64,000 nt of DNA, from contig NZ_FOTE01000001.1 in NCBI RefSeq assembly GCF_900114475.1, positions 124,001 to 188,000 on the forward strand. The letters are read 5' to 3'. The notes under the pieces were generated by a model. It worked only from the letters and a program-made list of their open reading frames with translations, was not told the DNA's origin and ran no database searches. Made by a program: the position numbers and the translations under genes. This stretch comes from Paenibacillus sp. 1_12 (lineage in GTDB: Bacteria; Bacillota; Bacilli; Paenibacillales; NBRC-103111). Below, piece by piece: positions 8,135 to 16,354 of the stretch; the stretch's first letter is position 1; each line of letters begins with the position of its first letter.

Positions 8135-9350
8135 GAATTTCTGCCTCCTTTACCCCGTAGTAAGAAGGTTTCTTGAACTTGTTACTTTTAATAATTAAGT
8201 ACAATAACATTCTTGAGAAAAATATGTTGGTTAGTACACTCAGGACAATACTCATAATGGTGGTAAGCGCAAATCCACGAATGGCACCATTACCGACATA
8301 GTAAAGCACACCAGCAGAGATGATATTGGTAATGTTAGCGTCCATTATCGTCCGGAAGGAATGCTTGGAACCTGATTTAAGAGAAGACATCAAGCTTTTT
8401 CCACTGCGTATTTCTTCCTTGATTCGTTCATAGGTGATGATATTGGCATCAACAGCCATCCCGATACCAAGCACAAAGGCGGCTATACCAGGAAGCGTCA
8501 AGGTTGCATTCATCCAGTCAAACACGACCAGCAGCAGCCATGTATAAGTGATCAAGGTGATCGCTGCTACTAAGCCAGGCAAACGATAAAAAATGACCAT
8601 AAATACTAAAATCAGGATGGAACCGATCAAGCCCGCTCTTACGGTTTGATCCAACGAGGATTTACCCAATGAAGCTCCAACTACCTGAGTATACTTTTCG
8701 GTAAGCTTCAAAGGCAAAGCACCCAAATTGATGGTTGATGCCAGTTCAGTAGCTTCCTCAAACGTATAGTTACCAGAGATCGTTGCACTGCCATCTGTGA
8801 TAACCGTATTGACAACCGGCGCAGACAACTGACGCTCGTCCAGATAAATAGCGAGCGGCTTACCAACAAGCTTCTCGGTTACTTTTTTGAATTTGTCCGG
8901 ATCTTTAACTTTAATATTGATTTGCGGCCGATTTGATTGGTCGAAGCCGATTTTGGCTGCATTTTCCACGAAATCACTGCCCAGCATTTCCTTCGTTCCA
9001 TCTGGCCCGCGGAAAGTAAGCTCAGCAGGTTTTTTAATAACCTTACGAACTTCATCCTCATTTTTCACATCAGCCAAACGTACACGAATCCGGTCTTTCC
9101 CCTCGGTCGTAATCTCTGGTTCTGCGATACCCAGCCCATCCGCCCTTTTCATTAAACTGTTCGCTGTTTGTTTTAAAGATTCAAGTGTAACGGGTTTACC
9201 TTCCTCAATAGGTTCCGCTACGTAAAGGATTTCAAAACCACCCTTTAAGTCCAACCCTAGTTTAATTTTTGCAACTAAACTTGGGCTTGTCCAGGCTATC
9301 AGTGCGAACGTAACTAGCACTACAGCCACAAATATTGCAATCCGTTTCAT
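8124..9350 (-). CDS. secD: protein translocase subunit SecD
   Basis: Partner of SecF. The 408-residue protein shows an N-terminal helix (1-20), the conserved GLDLKGGFEILY after it, a periplasm-side P1 domain, and five membrane helices containing FVLGIGMAVDANIITYERIKEE, the SecD/RND-type motif with the proton-relay Asp. Shorter than enterobacterial SecD (about 600 residues), as usual in Gram-positives. ATG start with AAGGAGATCG upstream and a strong promoter at 9386-9414. Confidence 0.97.
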   Translation of the reverse strand: MKRIAIFVAVVLVTFALIAWTSPSLVAKIKLGLDLKGGFEILYVAEPIEEGKPVTLESLKQTANSLMKRADGLGIAEPEITTEGKDRIRVRLADVKNEDEVRKVIKKPAELTFRGPDGTKEMLGSDFVENAAKIGFDQSNRPQINIKVKDPDKFKKVTEKLVGKPLAIYLDERQLSAPVVNTVITDGSATISGNYTFEEATELASTINLGALPLKLTEKYTQVVGASLGKSSLDQTVRAGLIGSILILVFMVIFYRLPGLVAAITLITYTWLLLVVFDWMNATLTLPGIAAFVLGIGMAVDANIITYERIKEEIRSGKSLMSSLKSGSKHSFRTIMDANITNIISAGVLYYVGNGAIRGFALTTIMSIVLSVLTNIFFSRMLLYLIIKSNKFKKPSYYGVKEAEIRGL

Positions 9351-9385
9351 ATAAGTAACGATCTCCTTCCAATCTCAATAGTCCT

Positions 9386-9414
9386 ATTATACTCACCTGC
9401 TAAAAACGAGTCAA
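9386..9414 (-). promoter_or_regulatory. strong sigma-A promoter of secD-secF
   Basis: Minus-strand TTGACT (9414-9409) and perfect TATAAT (9391-9386) separated by 17 bases, 36 bases ahead of the secD ATG. Best-scoring sigma-A match by eye in the window. Confidence 0.75.
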
Positions 9415-9444
9415 TTTGATGATTTGCGACACGCCCATACAACA

Positions 9445-9478
9445 GCAAAAAAATAACCCCTTCTAAGCGAAAGGGTTG
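9445..9478 (-). terminator. intrinsic terminator overlapping the end of comN
   Basis: Minus-strand AACCCTT...AAGGGGTT stem followed by ATTTTTTTGC. The comN TAG stop (9465-9463) falls in the loop, so the terminator is partly within the coding region. Confidence 0.7.
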
Positions 9479-9963
9479 CTTTTATATATACTCATCGTCA
9501 TCCAGTTCATAAATTTCGTCACCTTTAACGACAAAATGTCATTCACAATTTGATGAAGCGCTGGCATCCCTGTTTTCTGATATTTATCGCTAACGCACTC
9601 CCAAATTTCCCTTCCCGTCACATGCTCATAGCCGATCATTCTAAATTCCTCTGCCTTGCTCGTACAAATACTTTCGATCAGCTCATTAAGTTCCAGCTCC
9701 GATAAAGCGACAGGCTCTTCTTCTTCGGGATCAATTGAGGAAGTTTCGGATTCCTCAGGTACCACATCATCTCCAGGATCTTTAATATCCTCATCCATTG
9801 CAACAAAGGCTTGGATCTCGGTCTGCACATTGGCTTCTGCCGCGTTCAACCCGGCTTCCGTATTCAGCTCAAGAAGTATCTGTTCCTGCTCGGTAGCTAC
9901 CTGCTTCGTTTGTTCTTCTGAATGCTGGTTTTCGTACTCTTCCTTGCGCCCATCGTGCTCCAC
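9463..9963 (-). CDS. comN: ComN-like post-transcriptional regulator with acidic N-terminal extension
   Basis: The last ~80 residues (ELELNELIESICTSKAEEF through MNWMTMSIYKSNPF) match the small ComN/YrzD family as I know it, whose B. subtilis member acts post-transcriptionally on comE mRNA. Position between spoVB and secDF is the same as in B. subtilis. The frame opens at TTG 10020, but GTG 9963 has AGGAGG eight bases upstream; that start gives 166 residues. The first ~85 residues are Glu/Asp/Gln-rich and low in complexity, with no counterpart in the ~100-residue B. subtilis protein. A family assignment by motif memory; function in this organism is inferred. Confidence 0.75.
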   Translation of the reverse strand: MEHDGRKEEYENQHSEEQTKQVATEQEQILLELNTEAGLNAAEANVQTEIQAFVAMDEDIKDPGDDVVPEESETSSIDPEEEEPVALSELELNELIESICTSKAEEFRMIGYEHVTGREIWECVSDKYQKTGMPALHQIVNDILSLKVTKFMNWMTMSIYKSNPFA

Positions 9964-10127
9964 CTTCACAACCTCCTGCCCTAAACCAACTCTCTTCTTA
10001 ACACTCTTATTCGCTACCAAGCAGGATTTTCCTTCCTGTACCTAATCAGGCAGTTAAATAATGTGCATGCATAGGGACAGGTACTGCATATCCATGTTAG
10101 TAGTCTCGGTAGGAAGAAGGAATCGAT

Positions 10128-11693
10128 GTGACCAAACAATCATTTTTGAAGGGAACGCTAATTTTACTTGCAGCAGGAATTATTAATCGTATCCTTGGTT
10201 TTATTCCCCGAATTACGCTGCCCAGACTCATCGGTGCAGAAGGCGTGGGTTTATATCAAATGGGTTTCCCCTTTATGATCGTCATTTTAACATTAATAAC
10301 CGGCGGTGTTCCAATTGCTGTCGCTAAGCTTATTGCTGAAGCTGAAGCAGAAAATAATGAAAGCAGAATCAGACGCATCCTCCGTCTGGCGATGACACTT
10401 ACCGTGTCGCTCGGTATCGTCTTTACTTTAGCCAGTCTGCTTGGAGCGCACTGGATTGCTAACCACCTGCTTACCGATTCCAGAGTCTATTACACCTTTA
10501 TATGTATGACTCCAATTATCATTTTGGTGGGAATTGGCTCTGTACTGCGCGGATACTTTCAAGGCAGACAAAATATGATTCCGACTGCAGTGTCACAGGT
10601 TGCGGAAACCTTCATACGTATTTTCACTGTTCTCGCCTTCGCCTACACGATGCTCCCCTACGGTATTGAATATGCGGCAGCAGGGGCAATGGCAGGCGTT
10701 ATGGTTGGTGAAGCTGTTGCTCTCTTAGTACTTTACATCTACTATCGACGAAGCCGTAAAATGGCATCCCCTTTTCCTATTGCCAAAATCGGAACTATCC
10801 CGCTTGTTGGCCGTTGGGCGAATCTTAAACAACTTCTGAAGCTTGCATTGCCTATTACCGGAAGTAAGCTGGTTGGCTCGTGCTCGTATTTTCTTGAATC
10901 TATTCTGATCATTCGCAGCCTAGCCGCGGCAGGCATCGCAACTAAGCTGGCGACAGCACAATATGGGATGCTGCAAGGTATGATCATTCCAATTCTGCTT
11001 CTTCCAAGCGCATTGACCTATTCCTTGTCGGTTTCACTCATTCCCTCTTTGTCAGAAGCTGCAGCACGCAACGATATGAAAACCATTCATACACGGCTCC
11101 ATCAATCTCTGAAGCTGGCTTTAGTTACAGGAGCACCCTTTGTCATGATTATGTTTGTTTTGGCTGAGCCGCTTTGCGATCTCATTTATGGACAAAGCCA
11201 AATCGCGCCTATGCTCAAAATGATGGCTCCGGTTGCTCTCTTTATTTATTTTCAGGCACCGCTGCAGGCGAGTCTGCAAGCTTTGAATCGTCCTGGTTCG
11301 GCTTTAATTAATACATTGGTTGGTTCTGTGATCAAGCTTGCGCTTATTGTTTGTCTTGCAGGGCAGCCTCAATTTGGCATTCTCGGGGCTGTAATGGCCA
11401 TCAATGTAAACATTATGCTGGTGACTGTATTGCATTGGCACAGTGTCGTGAGACTGCTTCATTTCCGTATGCAGATGATTGACTTCGCCAAGGTTGGCTT
11501 AGCTATGCTGGTGTCAGGCTGGTGCAGCTACGTACTGATGTATACGCATTGGCTGGATAATGAAACTGTACGGTTTACGGTTTCTTGTATCACTGGTGTG
11601 CTTATTTATTTTTCCTGTTCACTTTTATTGCGGCTTATTGACCGCGGTGATCTGATGCGTGTACTGCTGCTTGGGCGCAAGCTTATCAAGTAA
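10128..11693 (+). CDS. spoVB: SpoVB-type lipid flippase / polysaccharide exporter (MOP superfamily)
   Basis: Integral membrane protein of the MATE-like MOP superfamily. B. subtilis SpoVB is needed for spore cortex synthesis and is thought to flip lipid II or a related precursor. The 521 residues contain about 14 hydrophobic helices, with the conserved N-terminal KGTLILLAAGIINRILGF and the LPRLIGAEGVGLYQMGFPF segment. GTG start; AGGAAGAAGG lies seven bases upstream. It diverges from comN and converges with the DUF421 gene. Synteny with B. subtilis supports spoVB rather than a generic O-antigen flippase. Confidence 0.9.
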   Translation: MTKQSFLKGTLILLAAGIINRILGFIPRITLPRLIGAEGVGLYQMGFPFMIVILTLITGGVPIAVAKLIAEAEAENNESRIRRILRLAMTLTVSLGIVFTLASLLGAHWIANHLLTDSRVYYTFICMTPIIILVGIGSVLRGYFQGRQNMIPTAVSQVAETFIRIFTVLAFAYTMLPYGIEYAAAGAMAGVMVGEAVALLVLYIYYRRSRKMASPFPIAKIGTIPLVGRWANLKQLLKLALPITGSKLVGSCSYFLESILIIRSLAAAGIATKLATAQYGMLQGMIIPILLLPSALTYSLSVSLIPSLSEAAARNDMKTIHTRLHQSLKLALVTGAPFVMIMFVLAEPLCDLIYGQSQIAPMLKMMAPVALFIYFQAPLQASLQALNRPGSALINTLVGSVIKLALIVCLAGQPQFGILGAVMAINVNIMLVTVLHWHSVVRLLHFRMQMIDFAKVGLAMLVSGWCSYVLMYTHWLDNETVRFTVSCITGVLIYFSCSLLLRLIDRGDLMRVLLLGRKLIK

Positions 11694-11725
11694 ACCTGCA
11701 TAGCCTTGACCGTGTTTGCTTGTTG

Positions 11726-12394
11726 TTACCTGCGACGATCCACAAACCATTTTCCCCGATGATCCAATGTACAGAAGAATACATCTCTGAATTCTTTGAT
11801 CCCTTGCAGTTGGAGTTCACTCTTGAGCCAGAATCGTGTTTTCCCAAGCTTCTCCAAGTTCTCATCCTGCACCTTGCCATCCATAATCAGCGGTAACGGC
11901 AAGCCCTCGTAACGGAAAAGGCTTTTTCCCTCGGCAGGTGTTGCGGTAGGCTCCTTTTTCTCGACGACAGTAAGCTTGCCCGAGGGCTCAAGAATGGCAA
12001 ACTCGACATTGGCCACGTCCATCACCTTACTCTGGCGCAGCTGCAGTAATAAGTCATCAAGGTTATAGCGCTGTCGTCTCATCTCCTCACGGTTGAGTTT
12101 TCCGTTCTCAATAATAAGTGAGCTCTTTCCTTCAAACAGTCTGCGGAGCTTTTCATTTTTCAAAGACAGATACGCAATAACCAGTTGAACGCCTACCAAC
12201 GTGAACATCGGCAAAATACCATCGATCAGCGACTTATTCATATCCTCAAGCACAAACACAGCAATCTCTGCAATCATAATCGATATGACCAGATCAAAAA
12301 CGGACAGCTTGCCAATTTCCCTTTTTCCCATAATTCTCATTGTCACAAACACAATAAAGTACACAAAAATGGTACGAAAAAAAAGCGTCAGCAT
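11726..12394 (-). CDS. DUF421 (YetF/YrbG-type) membrane protein
   Basis: Three N-terminal helices, the signature VTMRIMGKREIGKLSVFDLVI just after helix 1, and a soluble C-terminal domain with YNLDDLLLQLR and VEFAILEPSGKLTV match DUF421/YetF proteins. Relatives (YetF, YfkK-type subunits) have been linked to spore germination in Bacillus; here the role is unknown. The frame opens at ATG 12415, but ATG 12394 has AGGAGG nine bases upstream, giving 222 residues starting MLTLFFRTI. In B. subtilis yrbG also neighbours spoVB. Divergent from the mntA promoter region. Confidence 0.85.
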   Translation of the reverse strand: MLTLFFRTIFVYFIVFVTMRIMGKREIGKLSVFDLVISIMIAEIAVFVLEDMNKSLIDGILPMFTLVGVQLVIAYLSLKNEKLRRLFEGKSSLIIENGKLNREEMRRQRYNLDDLLLQLRQSKVMDVANVEFAILEPSGKLTVVEKKEPTATPAEGKSLFRYEGLPLPLIMDGKVQDENLEKLGKTRFWLKSELQLQGIKEFRDVFFCTLDHRGKWFVDRRR

Positions 12395-12494
12395 ATGGAT
12401 TGTCCTCCTGAGCATATTCCAAGCCTATTGTAGCCTCTATCCTTGTACCTCATACTTGAGTCTATTTGCGAATTGTTGCCAGTATAAAAATAAA

Positions 12495-12530
12495 AGTTTC
12501 CCTAAAGAAACTATTTGTCTAATGGAAAAT
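12495..12530 (+). promoter_or_regulatory. two adjacent putative MntR operators upstream of mntA
   Basis: Back-to-back AT-rich dyads AGTTTCCCTAAAGAAACT (12495-12512) and ATTTGTCTAATGGAAAAT (12513-12530). Both resemble the TTTGCCTTAAGGAAA-type box recognised by MntR in B. subtilis (from memory). Placed about 140-175 bases before the mntA start, where the promoter would be expected. Confidence 0.45.
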
Positions 12531-12631
12531 AATTGTTGCAAGGCAAACATTTTTGCTGTAGGATAAAATGCATATCGGAAATATAGGTTCGGCCCTATTT
12601 TTTTGCCCTAATTGTTTCCCTTGAACAAAAT

Positions 12632-12650
12632 ATTTGCATAAAGAAAACAT
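12632..12650 (+). promoter_or_regulatory. third putative MntR operator, just before the mntA RBS
   Basis: ATTTGCATAAAGAAAACAT resembles the same box as the pair at 12495-12530 and ends five bases before the AGGAGA ribosome-binding site of mntA. A repressor here could block elongation or a promoter immediately upstream. Confidence 0.4.
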
Positions 12651-12668
12651 TAAAAGGAGAGATACACA

Positions 12669-13640
12669 ATGATGAAGGTTCGTCGGCAAAAAGCATCCAC
12701 AGCTTTTAAGAAATTAGTTTTAATTGTAAGCAGCATTTGCTTTATGGCCGCAATAGCCGCCTGCTCGAGCATCGATATGTCAGACAAACCGGCAGCGGGT
12801 GAACCTAAACTTAAGGTAACAACTACTGTCGGCATGATTACTGATGTTGTACAGCAGGTCGGTGGACATCATGTTGATGTTACTGGTTTGATGAAGCCTG
12901 GCGTGGACCCCCATCTTTATAAAGCTTCACAGGGTGATATTCAAAAGCTGGATAAGGCCGATATTATTTTCTACAACGGCCTTCATCTTGAAGGGAAAAT
13001 GGGCGATATCTTCGAAAAGATGTCCAAAAATAAAGTCACTGTTGCTGTATCCGAAAAAATCGATCGATCCAAACTGCGTTCCGGTGCCCAAATGGACAGT
13101 GAGTTCGACCCACATATCTGGTTTGATGTCACTCACTGGATGAAAGCAACAGAATCCATTCGTGACACCTTGATTAAGAAAGATCCCGCACATAGCGAGG
13201 ACTACAAAAAAAATGCAGAAGCCTACCTCAAGCAGTTGGATGCACTGCATAAGGAGGTAACTGATCAAATTAAATCGATTCCAGAACAAAGCCGGGTGCT
13301 CGTTACCGCACACGATGCATTTGGTTATTTCGGAGATGCCTACGGGGTTAAGGTTATGGGTCTGCAAGGCATGAGCACGGCATCCGAAGCAGGAACGAAG
13401 GATGTAACAGATCTGCGTGATTTTCTGGTCAAAAATAAAATTAAAGCTGTATTTATTGAGTCCAGCGTCCCTCGAAAAGCCATCGATGCCGTTATTCAAG
13501 GTGCCAAGGAAAAAGGCCATGAGCTGACGATAGGCGGTGAGCTATTTTCCGATGCGATGGGTGAAGCCGGAACTCCTGAAGGCACCTACCTTGGAATGGT
13601 TCGCCATAATGTGAATACGATCGTCAAAGCACTTAAATAG
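12669..13640 (+). CDS. mntA: metal ABC transporter substrate-binding lipoprotein (Mn/Zn, cluster A-I)
   Basis: Captures the metal ion outside the membrane for the MntBCD importer. An N-terminal signal ends in a lipobox IAAC with Cys32 as the lipidated residue. The mature part has the family's GVDPHLYKASQGD, DPHIWFDVTHW, the LVTAHDAFGYF strand and the C-terminal GGELFSDAMG, giving the usual metal ligands (two His, Glu/Asp). The His-rich loop of ZnuA-type zinc binders is absent, which together with the MntR-like boxes points to manganese. ATG at 12669 (a second ATG follows) with AGGAGA upstream. First gene of a four-gene operon. Confidence 0.9.
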   Translation: MMKVRRQKASTAFKKLVLIVSSICFMAAIAACSSIDMSDKPAAGEPKLKVTTTVGMITDVVQQVGGHHVDVTGLMKPGVDPHLYKASQGDIQKLDKADIIFYNGLHLEGKMGDIFEKMSKNKVTVAVSEKIDRSKLRSGAQMDSEFDPHIWFDVTHWMKATESIRDTLIKKDPAHSEDYKKNAEAYLKQLDALHKEVTDQIKSIPEQSRVLVTAHDAFGYFGDAYGVKVMGLQGMSTASEAGTKDVTDLRDFLVKNKIKAVFIESSVPRKAIDAVIQGAKEKGHELTIGGELFSDAMGEAGTPEGTYLGMVRHNVNTIVKALK

Positions 13641-13659
13641 ATTATAAAAGGAGAAATGC

Positions 13660-14427
13660 ATGATGAGCACAACACCGCTGCAAATCACGAATATGTCTGT
13701 TGCGTATTTAAAGAAACCCGTGCTTCGCAACGTTACCTTTGAGGCTCCGGAAGGAAAGCTGATCGGCATTGTAGGACCTAACGGAGCTGGAAAATCGACT
13801 TTAATTAAAGCTGCACTCGGATTGATTCCTAGTCTGACAGGTGATGTATCCATCTATGGACGTCCTTATTCGGAGCAAAGAAATCTGGTGGGCTATGTGC
13901 CGCAGCGTGAATCTGTAGACTGGGATTTCCCTACCCATGCGCTAGATGTCGTCATGATGGGTCGTTATGGGCATCTGGGATGGTTTAAGCATCCCGGAAA
14001 GGCTGATAAGAAAATCGCTATGGAATGCCTCGAAAAGGTCGGTATGGCCGACTTTGCGCATAGGCAGATCAGTCAGCTTTCCGGAGGCCAGCAGCAGCGG
14101 ATTTTTTTGGCGAGGGCACTAGCTCAAGACGCTCAGCTGTACTTTATGGATGAACCCTTTGTTGGCGTAGATGCGGCAACGGAAAAAGCAATCATCACCC
14201 TGCTGAACGAATTAAAAATGCATAAAAAAACTGTTCTGGTCGTTCATCACGATTTAGCCACAGTCAAGGAATATTTCGATTGGGTCATGCTGCTGAATGT
14301 ACAGATTATTGCCTTTGGTCCAACTGAGCAAGCTTTTACATCAACTAAGCTTCAGGAAACCTATGGTGGCAGATTGACGATGCTGGATCACGATAACCAC
14401 TCTTCATTACTCATAGATTCGAGGTGA
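13660..14427 (+). CDS. mntB: metal ABC transporter ATP-binding protein
   Basis: Cytoplasmic ATPase of the manganese-type importer. The 255 residues carry Walker A GPNGAGKST (39-47), the Q-loop GYVPQRESVDW, the signature LSGGQQQR (140-147), Walker B LYFMDEPF (160-167) and the switch His in VVHHDL. The PQR-x-x-VDWDFP segment is characteristic of the Mn/Zn/Fe chelate cluster ATPases. RBS AAAGGAG. 19 bases after mntA; the next gene starts six bases beyond its stop. Confidence 0.95.
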   Translation: MMSTTPLQITNMSVAYLKKPVLRNVTFEAPEGKLIGIVGPNGAGKSTLIKAALGLIPSLTGDVSIYGRPYSEQRNLVGYVPQRESVDWDFPTHALDVVMMGRYGHLGWFKHPGKADKKIAMECLEKVGMADFAHRQISQLSGGQQQRIFLARALAQDAQLYFMDEPFVGVDAATEKAIITLLNELKMHKKTVLVVHHDLATVKEYFDWVMLLNVQIIAFGPTEQAFTSTKLQETYGGRLTMLDHDNHSSLLIDSR

Positions 14428-14432
14428 ATGGT

Positions 14433-15368
14433 ATGCTCTCATGGTTTCAATTATTTCTCGACCCGAATACGCAATGGATATTACTTGGTTGTATGCTGCT
14501 CGGATTAAGCAGTGGGGTTATCGGCTGTTTTGCCTATCTGCGTAAACAAGCCCTAATGGGGGATGCCTTATCGCATGCGGCGCTTCCGGGAATTTGCATC
14601 ACTTTTATGTTGACAGGCTCCAAGTCGATTCTTCTATTTTTAATTGGAGCCGCTATTGCGGGAATCATTGCAACATTCGGAATTGGTTATGTAACAAGGC
14701 ATACCCGAATCAAACAGGACTCTGCGCTCGCAATCGTGCTCTCTGTGTTTTTCGGCTTCGGTATCGTGCTGCTCACACAAATCCAGCATAGTGGAAGCGG
14801 GAATCAAAGTGGATTGGATAAGTTCCTGTTCGGTCAGGCCGCTTCAATGGTTAAATCCGATGTGATCATCATCTCGATCATTTGTCTGCTCTTGCTTGGC
14901 ATCAGTACTTTATTAATCAAGGAATTCAAGCTGGTGAGCTTCGATCCCGGCTTTGCCCGCGGTATGGGATTCCCTGTTGCCTTTCTGGAGCAGCTCATTA
15001 TGTTTCTTATTGTCATTGCCGTCGTTGTGGGCATACAGGCAGTAGGTGTCGTATTAATGGCCGCTCTGCTCATTACCCCAGCGGTATCCGCACGTTATTG
15101 GACCGATAAGCTTGGTTTCATGATTGTGATTGCCGGATTGTTCGGGGCTCTAAGCGGATTCATAGGTACTCTAATTAGCGCAAGCGGCAACAATTTACCA
15201 ACAGGTCCCTTAACTGTGCTAGCAGCAACTGCCCTCTTTGTCCTCTCATTGTTAGCCGCCCCCCGCAGGGGTATCATCTCCAAGCTGCTCGTTCGAGCCT
15301 CGGTTCGCAACCGTGTGGTGCAAGAAGAAAAATCGCTACGTCTGGAGCAGAGAGGTGAAACTGGATGA
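14433..15368 (+). CDS. mntC: metal ABC transporter permease
   Basis: One of two paralogous ABC-3 family membrane permeases forming the metal channel. About eight to nine helices, with GCFAYLRKQALMGDALSHAA and the SFDPGFARGMGFP cytoplasmic coupling segment. Frame could begin at GTG 14424, overlapping mntB, but ATG 14433 has GAGGTGA six bases upstream and is preferred (311 residues). Ends in a four-base overlap with mntD. Shorter than B. subtilis MntC, which has an extra C-terminal domain. Confidence 0.92.
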   Translation: MLSWFQLFLDPNTQWILLGCMLLGLSSGVIGCFAYLRKQALMGDALSHAALPGICITFMLTGSKSILLFLIGAAIAGIIATFGIGYVTRHTRIKQDSALAIVLSVFFGFGIVLLTQIQHSGSGNQSGLDKFLFGQAASMVKSDVIIISIICLLLLGISTLLIKEFKLVSFDPGFARGMGFPVAFLEQLIMFLIVIAVVVGIQAVGVVLMAALLITPAVSARYWTDKLGFMIVIAGLFGALSGFIGTLISASGNNLPTGPLTVLAATALFVLSLLAAPRRGIISKLLVRASVRNRVVQEEKSLRLEQRGETG

Positions 15369-16261
15369 GCACCTTCTGGATTATACTAACGGGGGCATTG
15401 GTTGCCAGCACCTGCGGTATCGTAGGCTGCTTCCTGGTGCTCCGGAAGATGGCGATGATAGGAGATGCGATTAGTCATGCTGTGCTTCCTGGCATCGTGA
15501 TAGCTTTTCTGATCAGCGGTTCCAGAGATTCTCTATTCATGATGCTTGGTGCTGCAGCGATTGGTCTGATAACCGTCTTCTTGATTCAATTGTTCCATCA
15601 GAGCGGTGTGCAATCTGATGCGGCGATTGGTGTGGTGTTTACCGCGCTGTTCGCGGTTGGGGTCGTTCTGATCAGCATTTTTACCAAGAGCATCGATCTT
15701 GATCTTGATTGTGTATTGTATGGAGAAATTGCTTATGTGCCTTGGAATACCCTTCACATAGGCGGAATCGACATTGGACCCAAAGCGGTATGGGGCGTCG
15801 GCCTGGCCCTGCTGCTTACTATTATTATGATCTCCTTATTTTACAAGCAGTTTAAAATTTGCTCGTTTGATCCGGCAATGGCCGCAGCTGTTGGAATTCC
15901 CGTTATGTTGTTCCATTACCTGCTCATGGGTCTCGTTTCGATCAGCACGGTTGCTTCCTTTGAAAGTGTTGGCGCCATTCTTGTTGTTGGCATGCTCGTT
16001 ATACCACCTGCGACAGCCTATCTGCTAACGGAAAAACTAAGTCGGATGATCATATACAGCATTGTCATGGGCTGCTGCTGCTCAGTTCTCGGATATTATG
16101 TCGCTCATCTGCTCGATGCATCTATTGCAGGGAGCATGATCTGCATAGCAGGTTGCTTCTTCATTCTGGCTCTGTTTTTTTCACCTACACATGGAGTTAT
16201 CGTTCGTAAATGGAAACAAAAACAACTCATTCGCGAAGACATCATACAAACGCGGGTGTAA
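15365..16261 (+). CDS. mntD: metal ABC transporter permease
   Basis: Second ABC-3 permease of the operon, 298 residues with about eight helices, containing GCFLVLRKMAMIGDAISHAV and CSFDPAMAAAVGIPV, the paralogous versions of the motifs in the preceding gene. Its ATGA overlaps the stop of mntC; RBS GAGAGGTGAAA. Last gene of the operon, followed by a bidirectional terminator. Confidence 0.93.
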   Translation: MSTFWIILTGALVASTCGIVGCFLVLRKMAMIGDAISHAVLPGIVIAFLISGSRDSLFMMLGAAAIGLITVFLIQLFHQSGVQSDAAIGVVFTALFAVGVVLISIFTKSIDLDLDCVLYGEIAYVPWNTLHIGGIDIGPKAVWGVGLALLLTIIMISLFYKQFKICSFDPAMAAAVGIPVMLFHYLLMGLVSISTVASFESVGAILVVGMLVIPPATAYLLTEKLSRMIIYSIVMGCCCSVLGYYVAHLLDASIAGSMICIAGCFFILALFFSPTHGVIVRKWKQKQLIREDIIQTRV

Positions 16262-16292
16262 GGCTTTAATACGTCAGCAAGCTATCCATACC

Positions 16293-16333
16293 AAATAGCC
16301 GTAAATCGCCACAAGTGACGATTACGGCTATTT
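16293..16333. terminator. bidirectional terminator between mntD and the SLC13-type permease
   Basis: Arms AAATAGCCGTAAATCG and CGATTACGGCTATTT (one bulge) around a 10-base loop, with T-runs weak on both sides. Convergent genes end on either side. Confidence 0.6.
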
Positions 16334-16354
16334 CCATAACACTTATAACTTCAA

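Noticed and set aside
7223-9350. secD/secF as a frameshifted secDF fusion
   Set aside because: secF has its own strong RBS and a proper N-terminus, secD has a natural end, and separate genes are common in bacteria.
12927-13520. 197-codon minus-strand frame opposite mntA
   Set aside because: The plus-strand protein is a clear metal-binding lipoprotein; the antisense product has no recognisable motif and no RBS.
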